Source: Rhodobacteraceae bacterium HLUCCO07 (GTDB lineage Bacteria; Pseudomonadota; Alphaproteobacteria; Rhodobacterales; Rhodobacteraceae). Taken from it: a stretch of 64,000 bases of DNA. Below the pieces are notes generated by a model. The model saw only the letters and a list, made by a program, of their open reading frames with translations, did not search any database and had not been told where the DNA came from. This document shows positions 34,279 through 43,602 of the stretch, in pieces (within the stretch, counting starts at the first letter, position 1; each line of letters starts with the position of its first letter). The translations under genes and the position numbers were made by a program. The stretch lies in the NCBI GenBank assembly GCA_001314705.1, contig LJSU01000016.1, positions 1 through 64,000 of the forward strand, read 5' to 3'.

Positions 34279-34312
34279 CCCGGCAGCCGGGAAGCATACG
34301 CCCGGCAGCCGG
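34279..34312. promoter_or_regulatory. Tandem CCGGCaGCCGG dyads upstream of the TPP-enzyme gene
   Basis: The 12-base sequence CCCGGCAGCCGG is repeated exactly at 34279-34290 and 34301-34312. Each copy contains the palindrome CCGGC-A-GCCGG. The copies are offset by 22 bases, close to two helical turns, in the 174-base spacer after the M20 gene. This geometry suggests a dimer-pair operator, or two small hairpins. No regulator gene is adjacent. Confidence 0.5.
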
Positions 34313-34367
34313 ATGTCACCCCCCGATTTCTCGCCGAGAACCCGTGTTAACCCCACCGGCCGGACCG

Positions 34368-35645
34368 TTAACGCAAGAGGTCGAGCAATGACCGCCCCAT
34401 CACCTGCGCGCTCTCGACCATATCGTCGATCCCGACATATTCATCAGGCTTGTGCGCAAGGTCCAGGATACCCGGCCCATAGGCGATGCAATTCTTGAGC
34501 CGCCCGATCCGGTCGATATGTTTCTGGTCGTAAGTGCCTGGGGAAACGACATAATCCGCTTCCTTTCCCATCACGTCGGAAATCGCGCGGGCGACCGATT
34601 GAACCACCGGCGCGCTTTTCTCGGTCATCGAGGGCAGCACGCGCTGCAACTCGCGCACGTCGAAGCGGAAATTCTCGCGCCGCCCCTGCACCGTGGTCAG
34701 CACGTTAAGGATTTCGGACTGAACCTCGTCGATATCCTCCTCGATCAGAAACCGCCGGTCGATCACCATCCGACAGCTATCGGGCACGCAAGGGCTTGGC
34801 AAACCTGTATAATCTTCCGCCTGCTCGTTCTCGCCGCCATGGATCGAATTTATGTTGAGCGTCGATTGCTTGGCCCCCTCCGGCACCACCGGCATATCGG
34901 TCCGCTTGGTCGCCAGGAGCGGGAACAGGCTCGTCTCCATCTCCGCCATCACCGCCCCCATGTGCCGCACCGCGCAATCGCCCAAAAACGGCATCGAGCC
35001 ATGGGCGATCTCGCCATGGGTCTCGATCTCGGCCCACCACACGCCGCGGTGACCAAGGCAGATCCGATCCTTGTTGAGCGGCTCGGGAATGATCACATGT
35101 TGCACGCGATCCGGGGAAAAATATCCTTTTTCAGCAAGATAGGCGACGCCACCAAAGCCCCCCGACTCTTCGTCGGCGGTCCCGCTGATCTCGATCGCGC
35201 CGTTGAAATCCGGGCAGACGGCGATAAAGGCTTCGGCCGCAACGATGCTCGCCGCGAGGCCGCCCTTCATGTCACAGGCCCCGCGCCCGTAAACCTTGCC
35301 GTCCTTCACCTCGCCGCCGAACGGGTCGGTGGTCCAGCCGCGCCCGACCTCGACCACGTCGATATGCGAGTTGAAATGCACGCATTCTCCGGGCTGTGCG
35401 CCTTCTTTACGCGCGATTAAGTTCCAGCGCGGATACTTGTCGCTGTCACCGATCGCGCCTTCGGCCCGCACGAGTTCGGTCTGAAACCCGTGCCGCACCA
35501 GGCGCCGATCAAGAAAATCACAGATTTCCCGGTAATTGTCACCGGGCGGATTGAGCGTGGGAATCCGAATCAGGTCCTGCGTCAGTTCCACCAGATCGGC
35601 GCGGCGCGCCTCGATTTCCAGCATGAGTTTTTCGGCAAGATCCAT
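34368..35645 (-). CDS. M20 metallopeptidase (ArgE/DapE family)
   Basis: This 425-residue zinc-dependent amidohydrolase is related to acetylornithine deacetylase and succinyl-diaminopimelate desuccinylase. The first metal motif is HFNSHIDVVEVGRGWTTDPF near residue 93, the second GRGACDMKGGLAASIVAAEA, and the catalytic acid region is ISGTADEESGGFG. The start at 35645 is supported by AAGGGAG. It is first in the operon that continues with a TPP enzyme, FAD oxidoreductase and peptide-type importer, so it probably frees an amino acid from an N-acyl or peptide-like imported compound. A role in arginine biosynthesis is less likely here. Confidence 0.92.
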   Translation of the reverse strand: MDLAEKLMLEIEARRADLVELTQDLIRIPTLNPPGDNYREICDFLDRRLVRHGFQTELVRAEGAIGDSDKYPRWNLIARKEGAQPGECVHFNSHIDVVEVGRGWTTDPFGGEVKDGKVYGRGACDMKGGLAASIVAAEAFIAVCPDFNGAIEISGTADEESGGFGGVAYLAEKGYFSPDRVQHVIIPEPLNKDRICLGHRGVWWAEIETHGEIAHGSMPFLGDCAVRHMGAVMAEMETSLFPLLATKRTDMPVVPEGAKQSTLNINSIHGGENEQAEDYTGLPSPCVPDSCRMVIDRRFLIEEDIDEVQSEILNVLTTVQGRRENFRFDVRELQRVLPSMTEKSAPVVQSVARAISDVMGKEADYVVSPGTYDQKHIDRIGRLKNCIAYGPGILDLAHKPDEYVGIDDMVESAQVMGRSLLDLLR

Positions 35646-35779
35646 GTGACGCACTCCCTTTCAATTCCGGCGCGATGATGCGCGCGACTTTCGGAAGAGT
35701 GCAACCCCCAGTGCCCGGGGAATGTTGCATCGGGTTGATCGAAACCGGGGCGCGCGGACAGCACGCCGTTCAGGAGGGT

Positions 35780-37720
35780 TCACGAAACGTGCCCTGCCCG
35801 CTTTCCCGAGATTCGCGCCACGCCCAATACATCCAGCACCTTTGCCTCGATATGCTCGGCGCTCAGCCCTGCACGGGCATACATTTCGTTCGGCGCCCCC
35901 TGGTCGAGAAAGGCATCCGGCAACACCATCGAGCGGAATTTCAGCCCTGCGTCGAACACGCCCTCATCGGCCAGCAATTGCGCCACATGGCTGCCGAAGC
36001 CGCCCACGGCCCCCTCTTCGATGGTGATCAACGCCTCGTGCCGCGCCACCAGGTCAAGGATCATCTCGCGGTCCAGCGGCTTGGCAAAGCGTGCATCGGC
36101 CACCGTCGGGAAAATGCCCATGGCTTCAAGGGCTTCGCACGCCTTCGTCACCTGGGCCAGGCGCGTGCCAAAGGACAGGATCGCGACCCGCGCGCCCTCG
36201 CGGATGATCCGGCCCTTGCCGATTTCCAGCGCTTCCGGCACCTCGGGGAGTTCCACGCCCACGCCCTCGCCCCGCGGATAACGGAACGCGATCGGGCCGC
36301 TGTCATGCGCCGCCGCCGTCGCCACCATCTGCCGCAGCTCCGCCTCGTCGGCGGCGGCCATCACCACCATGTTGGGCAGTGTCGCCAGATAGGTGATGTC
36401 GAAACTGCCCGCATGGGTGGCCCCGTCGGCCCCCACCAGCCCCGCCCGGTCGATCGCGAACCGCACCGGCAGGTTCTGGATCGCCACATCATGCACGACC
36501 TGATCGTATCCGCGTTGCAGGAACGTGGAATAGATCGCGCAAAACGGCTTCATCCCCCCCGCGGCCAGCCCGGCACAGAAGGTCACGCCATGCTGCTCTG
36601 CAATGCTCACATCGAAGCACCGGCTCGGGTAACGCTCGGCCATCAGGTTGAGGCCCGTGCCATCGGGCATCGCCGCCGTCACGGCGCAGATCTTGTCGTC
36701 CTTCGCGGCCAGTTCCACCAGCGTTTCGCCGAACACGCTTGTATAGCTCGGTGCGTTGCTGGGCGCCTTCTTCTGCGCTCCCGTCACCACGTCGAATTTC
36801 GCCGTGGCATGGCCCTTGTCATCCGCGCGCTCGGCCGGGGCATAGCCCTTGCCCTTGCGCGTCAGTGCATGGATCAGGATCGGCCCCGTCGCCCGCGCCT
36901 TGACCGTGCGCAGCACCGGCAAGAGCTGATCGAGGTCATGCCCGTCGATCGGCCCGAGATAGGAAAAACCCAACTCTTCGAACAGCGTGCCGCCCACTGT
37001 CATGCCCTTGAGCATGTCCCTGGCCCGCTTCGCCCCCTCCTGGAAAAACGGCGGCATCAGGCTCACCGCGCCCTTGGCGGCGGCCTTCAGCTCCTGGAAC
37101 GGCGGCTCGGCATAAAGCCGCGTGAGATATGAAGAAAACGCTCCTACCGGCGGCGCGATGCTCATGTCATTGTCGTTCAGGATCACGATCAGGCGCTTCT
37201 TCAGGTGCCCGGCATTGTTCATCGCCTCGAACGCCATGCCCGCGCTCATCGCGCCGTCACCGATCACCGCCACCGCATCGCCCAGCCCCTCGGGACAGGC
37301 CCCGCCCAGATCACGCGCCACGGCAAAGCCCAGCGCCGCGCTGATCGAGGTCGAGGAATGTGCCGCCCCGAACGGGTCATAGGGGCTCTCGCTCCGCTTG
37401 GTGAACCCGCTCAACCCGTCCTTCTGCCTTAACGTGCGGATGCGGTCGCGCCGCCCGGTGAGGATCTTGTGCGGATAGGACTGGTGCGACACGTCCCAGA
37501 TGATCTTGTCCTTGGGCGCATCGAACACCGAATGCAGCGCCACGGTGATTTCGATCACGCCCAGCCCGGCCCCCAGGTGCCCGCCGGTCTCGCTCACGGC
37601 CGAAATCGTCTCGGCCCGCAGTTCCGCGGCAAGCTGCTTCAACTGCGCATCGCTCAGCCGTTTGAGATCGGCCGGCGCATGCACCGTATCGAGCAAAGGG
37701 GTATGGGGTCGTTCGGCCAT
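35780..37720 (-). CDS. dxs: 1-deoxy-D-xylulose-5-phosphate synthase
   Basis: This 646-residue thiamine-diphosphate enzyme condenses pyruvate and glyceraldehyde 3-phosphate in the first step of the MEP isoprenoid pathway. [20 protein letters not shown] and [20 protein letters not shown] are near the N-terminus, with the TPP site [18 protein letters not shown] and NDNDMSI mid-domain. The transketolase-type middle domain includes [20 protein letters not shown]. It ends the xseB-ispA-dxs operon, a standard arrangement in proteobacteria. ATG 37720 follows AGGCGG. The longer upstream frame reads through ispA antiphase and is not used. Confidence 0.97.
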   Translation of the reverse strand: MAERPHTPLLDTVHAPADLKRLSDAQLKQLAAELRAETISAVSETGGHLGAGLGVIEITVALHSVFDAPKDKIIWDVSHQSYPHKILTGRRDRIRTLRQKDGLSGFTKRSESPYDPFGAAHSSTSISAALGFAVARDLGGACPEGLGDAVAVIGDGAMSAGMAFEAMNNAGHLKKRLIVILNDNDMSIAPPVGAFSSYLTRLYAEPPFQELKAAAKGAVSLMPPFFQEGAKRARDMLKGMTVGGTLFEELGFSYLGPIDGHDLDQLLPVLRTVKARATGPILIHALTRKGKGYAPAERADDKGHATAKFDVVTGAQKKAPSNAPSYTSVFGETLVELAAKDDKICAVTAAMPDGTGLNLMAERYPSRCFDVSIAEQHGVTFCAGLAAGGMKPFCAIYSTFLQRGYDQVVHDVAIQNLPVRFAIDRAGLVGADGATHAGSFDITYLATLPNMVVMAAADEAELRQMVATAAAHDSGPIAFRYPRGEGVGVELPEVPEALEIGKGRIIREGARVAILSFGTRLAQVTKACEALEAMGIFPTVADARFAKPLDREMILDLVARHEALITIEEGAVGGFGSHVAQLLADEGVFDAGLKFRSMVLPDAFLDQGAPNEMYARAGLSAEHIEAKVLDVLGVARISGKRAGHVS

Positions 37721-37739
37721 GGTGCCGCCTGAAACCTGT

Positions 37740-38609
37740 TCACATCTCGCGGGCAATAACGAAGCGCGCGGCCTCCCGCAAGCATTCGGCTTCCGCTCCG
37801 TACCCAGATAATGCCTCGCAGGCCACATCGACAAGCTCTCGCGCGCGCCCTTTCGCCGCATCCATCCCCAGCAGCGAGACAAACGTGGCCTTGCCGGCCT
37901 CGGCATCCTTGCCCACCGCCTTGCCCAGCGCCTCCGGGTCGCCCTCGACGTCCAGCACGTCATCGGCAATCTGGAACGCAAGGCCCAGCGCATCGCCATA
38001 GGCTCTCAGCGCAGTTGTTTCCGCGCCAGCGAGCCGTGCCCCGCACGTGGCCGACCAGGTGATGAGCGCCCCGGTCTTGCCCGCCTGCAACCGCGTGATC
38101 TCGTCCAGCGTCAGGGACCGCGCCGCGCTCTCGGCGGCAATATCCAGCGCCTGTCCCAGAACCATGCCTTGCGCGCCCGCCGCGCGCGCCATGCTCAGCA
38201 CCAGGTCGGCGCGCACCTGTGGGTCGGGGCTGCATTCCTCGCGCGCCAGCAGCTCGAAACACAGGCTTTGCAGCGCATCGCCCACCAGCACCGCGGTTGC
38301 CTCGTCCCATTTGCGATGCACCGTCGGCAGGCCACGTCGCAGATCGTCGTCATCCATGCAGGGCAGATCGTCATGCACAAGCGAATAGGCGTGCAGGCAC
38401 TCCACCGCGCTGGCCGCCCAGATCGCCTGATCGTCGGTCATCCCGTGCAGCCGCGCGCCCTCCATGACCAGGAAGGCGCGCAACCGCTTGCCTCCCGCAC
38501 TGGCATAGCGCATTCCCTCGGCGACGGGCTCTTCGCCCAGCGGCGTCATCACCTCGCCCAGATGCGCCGCGACACGCGCCGCAACCTCTGCCAACCGGTC
38601 CTGGAACAT
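37740..38609 (-). CDS. ispA: Farnesyl/geranyl diphosphate synthase
   Basis: This 289-residue prenyl synthase condenses isopentenyl diphosphate with allylic diphosphates in the cytoplasm. The first Asp-rich motif is [20 protein letters not shown], the form found in IspA/CrtE-type enzymes, and the second is [30 protein letters not shown] is the substrate-binding region near residue 40. It lies three bases after xseB and about 20 before dxs, which supports co-expression with the first isoprenoid enzyme. Confidence 0.95.
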   Translation of the reverse strand: MFQDRLAEVAARVAAHLGEVMTPLGEEPVAEGMRYASAGGKRLRAFLVMEGARLHGMTDDQAIWAASAVECLHAYSLVHDDLPCMDDDDLRRGLPTVHRKWDEATAVLVGDALQSLCFELLAREECSPDPQVRADLVLSMARAAGAQGMVLGQALDIAAESAARSLTLDEITRLQAGKTGALITWSATCGARLAGAETTALRAYGDALGLAFQIADDVLDVEGDPEALGKAVGKDAEAGKATFVSLLGMDAAKGRARELVDVACEALSGYGAEAECLREAARFVIAREM

Positions 38610-38612
38610 GGG

Positions 38613-38855
38613 CTATTGCCCTTCGACAGGCTTCAACCCCGCCGGGTTGCCCTCGTCATCAAGCGTGATCGCCGCGACCTTTTCCTCGGCTTCCTTGAGC
38701 TTGCTCTCGCAGCGCTTTTTCAACTCGGCCCCCCGCTCGTAAAGCGTGATGGATTCCTCCAGCGCCACGTCACCGCGTTCCAGCTTGCCCACCACCTGTT
38801 CCAGCTCGGCCATGGCCTCTTCGAATGTCATCTCTGAAACGGGTCGATCGGTCAT
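38613..38855 (-). CDS. xseB: Exodeoxyribonuclease VII small subunit
   Basis: This 80-residue coiled protein is the small subunit that decorates XseA in exonuclease VII, acting on single-stranded DNA. The conserved core MTFEEAMAELEQVVGKLERG and LEESITLYERGAELKKRCES matches the family almost end to end. It heads the operon with ispA and dxs, as in many proteobacteria. No xseA gene is seen in the window. Confidence 0.95.
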   Translation of the reverse strand: MTDRPVSEMTFEEAMAELEQVVGKLERGDVALEESITLYERGAELKKRCESKLKEAEEKVAAITLDDEGNPAGLKPVEGQ

Positions 38856-38971
38856 CTCGTGCTCCTTGGCGGCCTGTTTGTCGCGCCACCATATCCGCGC
38901 CCGACACAGGGTTCAATTCGCCTCGTCTCATTTGAGTTGACGCGGCCCCATGCCCACCGGATGCTGCAGCC

Positions 38972-39934
38972 ATGACCATACTCGACAAGGACAATATCAC
39001 GCTCTACCCCGACGCGGCGCTGGACGCGCTGACCCGGCTCGACACGCTTCTTGCCCAGATCCTCCCCGGAGCCAAGGTCGAACAGGCCCTGCGCCTCGTT
39101 CCTGGGAAACGCGCGGTTTTCCGTGGCCGCATGGCCGGGCGCGACGTGGTGTTCCGCCTGCCGCTCGACGAGGCCAACCGCAAGGGCTTTGACGAGGAAT
39201 GGGCAGAACTGACCCGCGCATGGGGCCACATGGCGCAGGGTGCGAGTCGGGTGGCCGAACCGCTCTTTTTCGAGCCTGACTCGGCGCTGATCGTTGTCGC
39301 GCATGTCCCCGGCGAACCACTCCTCACGCATCTTTGGTCACTCGACGCCCCCGATCGCCTGCCCCTCGTCACCCACGCTGCCGGGTGGCTTCACGCCTAC
39401 ATGGCGCCCACGATCACAAGCCGCGGCATCAATCGCCGCCCCTGGCGCAGATGGGCCGCCGCCGCCGCTGCTAAACAGCCCCATCCCGAACTGGCCGGGA
39501 TAGAGACCCGCATCCTGCAAAAAATGCACAAGCTCTCGCGCCAGATGGGCGATCCCGACTGGCGTGTCGCCGTCCCGCACGGCGATTTCCACCTCAACAA
39601 TCTGATCCTCGATGGCGACACGCTCACCGGCATCGACACCGGCGGCTCGAACCGCGCACCGATCTACAAGGACATGGCCCGCGCCCTCACCCACATGGCA
39701 CGGCGCGGGATGCTGCCCTCGGGCCAGCGGCGCTTCGGCGTGGACGCGGGCGCGCTCGACGCCTTCACTCGCGCTTTCGCCCTTTCAGAGCGCGAAACCG
39801 ACGCCTTCCTGCCCTACATGATTGCCTACGAGACCCTGATCCGCGTCGAACATCCGCAGATCTCGCCCGACCGCATCGCCCACGCGCGCGCCATGTCCGA
39901 GGCCCTGTTCGAGGATCTGCGCCAGATCACCTGA
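38972..39934 (+). CDS. APH-fold small-molecule kinase of unknown substrate
   Basis: This 320-residue protein of the aminoglycoside phosphotransferase/choline kinase fold has the catalytic loop VPHGDFHLNNLILDGDTLTG near residues 207-226. The usual metal-binding Asp-Trp/Phe motif is replaced by GIDTGGSNRAPIYKDMARAL. AVFRGRMAGRDVVFRLPLDE near residue 50 holds the strand region that normally supplies the ATP contact. It is monocistronic, divergent from the xseB-ispA-dxs operon and convergent with the HDAC-like gene. The substrate is unknown, and the neighbourhood does not define a pathway. Confidence 0.78.
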   Translation: MTILDKDNITLYPDAALDALTRLDTLLAQILPGAKVEQALRLVPGKRAVFRGRMAGRDVVFRLPLDEANRKGFDEEWAELTRAWGHMAQGASRVAEPLFFEPDSALIVVAHVPGEPLLTHLWSLDAPDRLPLVTHAAGWLHAYMAPTITSRGINRRPWRRWAAAAAAKQPHPELAGIETRILQKMHKLSRQMGDPDWRVAVPHGDFHLNNLILDGDTLTGIDTGGSNRAPIYKDMARALTHMARRGMLPSGQRRFGVDAGALDAFTRAFALSERETDAFLPYMIAYETLIRVEHPQISPDRIAHARAMSEALFEDLRQIT

Positions 39935-39938
39935 ACCG

Positions 39939-40847
39939 TTACGCCACGCTCAACGCCTGAACATGCGAAGCCACGCTCCGGCCCAGCGCATCGAGGTCAT
40001 AGCCCCCCTCCAGCACCGAAACCACGCGCCCGCCGCAATGCAGATCGGCCATGGCGCAGAGCTTCTCGGTCAGCCAGACGAAATCCTCCTCGACCCAGTT
40101 GAGGTTAGCAAGCGGATCGTCGGCATGGGCATCGAACCCGGCCGAGACAACGATCAACTCCGGCTGGAACGCATCGAGCCGTGGGAAAACCTTCTCCTCG
40201 TATTCCGCCCGCATGACCGCCCCGTCACTTCCCGGCGGCAGCGGCACGTTGAGCACGTTGTCATGCGCGCCCCGCTCACTCGGATCGCCCGTACCCGGCC
40301 AAAGCGGCATCTGCTGCGACGTGGCAAGGAACGCCCGCGCCTCATCCCACAGCAGATCCTGCGTGCCATTGCCATGATGTACGTCGAAATCCACCACCGC
40401 CACCCGGCTCAGGTCATGGAAATCGAGCGCGTGTTTGGCCGCAATAGAGACGTTTCCAAACAGGCAGAACCCCATCGGCCGCGCCGTCTCGGCATGGTGG
40501 CCGGGCGGGCGGGTGGCGACAAAGGCATTCTTCACCTCGCCAGACAGAACAGCGTCCACCGCGGCCACGGCACCGCCCACGCCCCGCCGCGCTGCCTGCA
40601 TGCTACCTTCCGACATATGCGTGTCGGCATCGAGCGGCCCCGGCCCATGCGTCGCGATCATGTCGAGATACTTGCGCGGATGACAGCGCAGGATGTCCTC
40701 GTCCCGGCCGAGCGGCGCCTCGCGCCGGTCCAGCGTGTCGAAATGCGCCAGCGCCGCCTCGACCGAGCGCATCCGCGCCACCTGCTCCGGGTGGCCCGGT
40801 GGCGTGACGTGATTCAAACAGTCGGAATGGGTGAACAGTACCGTCAT
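39939..40847 (-). CDS. Histone deacetylase family protein (AcuC/HDAC-like)
   Basis: This 302-residue zinc-dependent deacylase belongs to the arginase-deacetylase fold. All family motifs are present: [41 protein letters not shown] and SVLEGGYDL. The Asp-His-Asp metal ligands are intact, so it should be active. Bacterial relatives deacetylate acetylpolyamines, acetyl-CoA synthetase or acetyl-lysine proteins, and I cannot choose between them. Its start overlaps the mutS stop by four bases, suggesting translational coupling with the mismatch repair gene. Confidence 0.93.
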   Translation of the reverse strand: MTVLFTHSDCLNHVTPPGHPEQVARMRSVEAALAHFDTLDRREAPLGRDEDILRCHPRKYLDMIATHGPGPLDADTHMSEGSMQAARRGVGGAVAAVDAVLSGEVKNAFVATRPPGHHAETARPMGFCLFGNVSIAAKHALDFHDLSRVAVVDFDVHHGNGTQDLLWDEARAFLATSQQMPLWPGTGDPSERGAHDNVLNVPLPPGSDGAVMRAEYEEKVFPRLDAFQPELIVVSAGFDAHADDPLANLNWVEEDFVWLTEKLCAMADLHCGGRVVSVLEGGYDLDALGRSVASHVQALSVA

Positions 40848-43477
40848 GTCTTTAGTGCCTCTTTCAGTTCATAGAGTGCCTGCAACGCCTCGCGCGGCGT
40901 CATTTCATCGGGATGAATCGTCTCTAACATGGCCTCGATGGCGCTTTCCTTCGCCTCCGGCGCGGGTGCCTCGACCGGCATGGCCGCGAAGAGCGGCAGA
41001 TCGTCGATCAGCGCCTTCTTGGCATTGCCGCCCTCGCGTTCCCCCTTTTCCAGCGCCTCGAGCACCACCTTGGCCCGCGCCACGACCGCCGGGGGCAGCC
41101 CTGCCAGCTTGGCCACCTGCACGCCATAGGACCGGTCCGCCGCGCCTTTGCGCACCTCGTGCAGGAAGATCACGTCGCCCTCCCACTCCTTGACCGCCAC
41201 GGTCGCATTCTCGACCCGCTCCAACTTGGCCGAAAGCCCGGTCATCTCGTGGTAATGCGTGGCAAAGAGCGCCCGGCATCCGTTCACGTCATGCAGATGC
41301 TCCAGCGTCGCCCAGGCGATCGACAACCCGTCATAGGTCGCCGTGCCGCGTCCGATCTCGTCAAGGATCACCAGCGCATGATCGTCTGCCTGGTTGAGGA
41401 TCGCCGCCGTCTCGACCATCTCCACCATGAAGGTCGAGCGCCCCCGGGCAAGATCGTCACTGGCCCCCACCCGGCTGAACAACTGGCTCACCATCCCGAC
41501 ATGCGCCGCCCTGGCCGGCACGAACGATCCCATCTGCGCCAGCACCGCGATCAGCGCGTTCTGCCGCAGGAAGGTCGATTTCCCCGCCATGTTCGGCCCG
41601 GTCAAAAGCCAGATATCCTCGTCGGTCCCGAGGCTGCAATCATTGGCAATGAACGGCTCGCCCTCGGATTTCAGCGCCTGCTCCACCACCGGATGCCGCC
41701 CGCCCTCGATCACCAGCGCGCGGCTGTCATCGACCTTCGGCCGGGACCAGTTCTCACACCGCGCCAGATCGGCCAGCGCCACGCTGAGGTCCAGTTCGGC
41801 CAAGGCCCGCGCAGCTGTGAACAATCGGTCGGAAACACCAAGAATGTCCTCGCTCAGGCAGGAATAGAGCCGCTTTTCGATCTCGATCGCCCGCCCCCCG
41901 GCATTGAGGATCTTCGTCTCCATCTCGGAAAGGGGCACCGTGGTAAACCGCACCTGGTTGGCCGTGGTCTGGCGATGCTTGAATGCGTCGTTCCCGTGCA
42001 TCTTCTCGGCGTGGGTTGCCGTCACCTCGACGAAATAGCCCAGCACGTTGTTGTGCTTGATCTTCAGGCTCTGAATACCGGTTTCGCGCTGATATTCCGC
42101 CTGCATCCCGGCGATCACCCCGCGCCCTTCGTCACGCAACCGGCGGCAGTCGTCCAGTTCCTCGTCGAACCCTTCGGCGATGAAGCCGCCATCGCGCGCC
42201 AAGAGCGGCGGCTCGGCCACCAGCGCCCGGTCCAGCAGGTCGAGCAGTTCCCCGTGCCCCTGCAAGTCATCCACCGCCTCGGCCAGAAGCCCCGGCAGCT
42301 CCTCCCCGGCCAGCGACGCGGCTATCGCCTCGGCCTGGGTCAACGCATTTCGTACCGCGGCAAGGTCGCGCGGCCCGCCCCGCTCCAACCCCAGCCGCGA
42401 CAGCGCCCGGTCAAGGTCCGGCACGCGCCGCAGCGCCTCGCGCAGATTGTCCGCGATTCGACCCTGATCCAGCGCAAATTGCACCGCATCGAGCCTGTCG
42501 CGCACCACCTCCAGCATCCGCGAGGGCGACGACAACCGCCGTTCCAGCAATCGCGCGCCCCCGGCCGTCACCGTCCGGTCGATCGCCGCCAGGAGCGAAC
42601 CCTGCCGCCTGCCCGAAAGCGAACGCGTCAACTCGAGATTGGCCCGTGTGGCGGCGTCGATCTGCATCACCCGCGCAGCACCTTCGCGCACCGGCGCGCG
42701 CAGGATCGGCAACTTGCCCTTCTGCGTGATCTCGAGCCATTCGACAATCGCCCCCATGGCCGACAGCTCCGCCCGCCCGAACGCCCCGAACGCATCGAGC
42801 GCGCCAACGTCGAACAGCGCCTTGAGCCGCTTTTCCGCCGAGCCCGAGTCAAAGGCCGACCGCGCCAGCGCCGTGATCGACGCCCCCGATTCAGTCACTG
42901 TTTCGGCCAGATCAGCCTCTTTTGCCTCGGACACGACCACTTCCGACGGCATCAGCCGCGCCAGTTCCGGGCCCAGCCGCACCGGTGCAAGCGGCATGAC
43001 GTGAAACGCCCCTGTCGAAATGTCCACCCAGGCCAGCGCCGCCTCGTCCCTGACCTCGGCATAGGCGGCAAGGTAATTGTGCCGCCGCGCCTCCAGCAGG
43101 CTTTCCTCGGTCAGCGTCCCTGGCGTGACAAGCCGCACCACCTCGCGCCGCACCACCGCTTTCGATCCGCGCTTCTTTGCCTCGGCCGGGTCTTCCATCT
43201 GTTCGCAGACCGCCACCCGAAACCCCTTGCGGATGAGCGTGAGCAGATACCCCTCGGCCGAATGCACCGGCACCCCGCACATCGCGATATCCTCATCGAG
43301 ATGTTTGCCCCGCTTGGTCAGCGCGATATCCAGCGCCTCGCTCGCCGCCACCGCATCGTCAAAAAAGAGCTCATAGAAATCGCCCATCCGGTAGAACAGG
43401 AGCGCCCCGGGATACTGCGCCTTGATCTCCAGGTATTGCGCCATCATCGGCGTGACTGCGGATTTTGCGGATGTCAC
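40844..43477 (-). CDS. mutS: DNA mismatch repair protein MutS
   Basis: This 877-residue MutS recognises base mismatches and small loops and recruits MutL. The mismatch-binding Phe-X-Glu appears as [14 protein letters not shown] near residues 33-46. The ATPase has Walker [16 protein letters not shown] near 625, the Walker B region [20 protein letters not shown] and the downstream [20 protein letters not shown]. All core motifs are complete. It is divergent from maeB and shares an ATGA junction with the downstream deacetylase. Confidence 0.98.
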   Translation of the reverse strand: MTSAKSAVTPMMAQYLEIKAQYPGALLFYRMGDFYELFFDDAVAASEALDIALTKRGKHLDEDIAMCGVPVHSAEGYLLTLIRKGFRVAVCEQMEDPAEAKKRGSKAVVRREVVRLVTPGTLTEESLLEARRHNYLAAYAEVRDEAALAWVDISTGAFHVMPLAPVRLGPELARLMPSEVVVSEAKEADLAETVTESGASITALARSAFDSGSAEKRLKALFDVGALDAFGAFGRAELSAMGAIVEWLEITQKGKLPILRAPVREGAARVMQIDAATRANLELTRSLSGRRQGSLLAAIDRTVTAGGARLLERRLSSPSRMLEVVRDRLDAVQFALDQGRIADNLREALRRVPDLDRALSRLGLERGGPRDLAAVRNALTQAEAIAASLAGEELPGLLAEAVDDLQGHGELLDLLDRALVAEPPLLARDGGFIAEGFDEELDDCRRLRDEGRGVIAGMQAEYQRETGIQSLKIKHNNVLGYFVEVTATHAEKMHGNDAFKHRQTTANQVRFTTVPLSEMETKILNAGGRAIEIEKRLYSCLSEDILGVSDRLFTAARALAELDLSVALADLARCENWSRPKVDDSRALVIEGGRHPVVEQALKSEGEPFIANDCSLGTDEDIWLLTGPNMAGKSTFLRQNALIAVLAQMGSFVPARAAHVGMVSQLFSRVGASDDLARGRSTFMVEMVETAAILNQADDHALVILDEIGRGTATYDGLSIAWATLEHLHDVNGCRALFATHYHEMTGLSAKLERVENATVAVKEWEGDVIFLHEVRKGAADRSYGVQVAKLAGLPPAVVARAKVVLEALEKGEREGGNAKKALIDDLPLFAAMPVEAPAPEAKESAIEAMLETIHPDEMTPREALQALYELKEALKT

Positions 43478-43546
43478 GAAAGCCCCCCGGTTTCCCTTTT
43501 GCCGACCTTACAAACCCCGCTCGCGACGCGAAAGGGCTTGTTTCTG

Positions 43547-43575
43547 TTGAGACGCGCCCCGGCCCCGTGTAAGAG
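43547..43575 (+). promoter_or_regulatory. Weak sigma-70-type promoter for maeB
   Basis: TTGAGA (43547-43552) and TAAGAG (43570-43575) are separated by 17 bases and end 27 bases before the maeB ATG. The -35 matches five of six consensus bases, while the -10 is poor. It is proposed from spacing and position only. Confidence 0.3.
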
Positions 43576-43602
43576 ACCCGGACCCCAGCCGAGGCGAACC
43601 CG

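Noticed and set aside
34244-34372. Cluster of GTTAAC hexamers (34244, 34346, 34367, with two more at 48313 and 48404) as possible CtrA sites
   Set aside because: None has the TTAA-N7-TTAAC spacing, one is part of a stop codon, and AT hexamers are expected to concentrate in spacers of a GC-rich genome.
32532-34391. Plus-strand open frame of about 619 codons opposite the TPP enzyme
   Set aside because: The translation is His/Arg-rich, lies fully antisense and has no family motif.
35700-35729. TGCAAC (35700-35705) and GTTGCA (35724-35729) as an operator or dxs terminator
   Set aside because: The arms are only six bases, the inner pairing is imperfect and there is no T run, so it is not better than chance.
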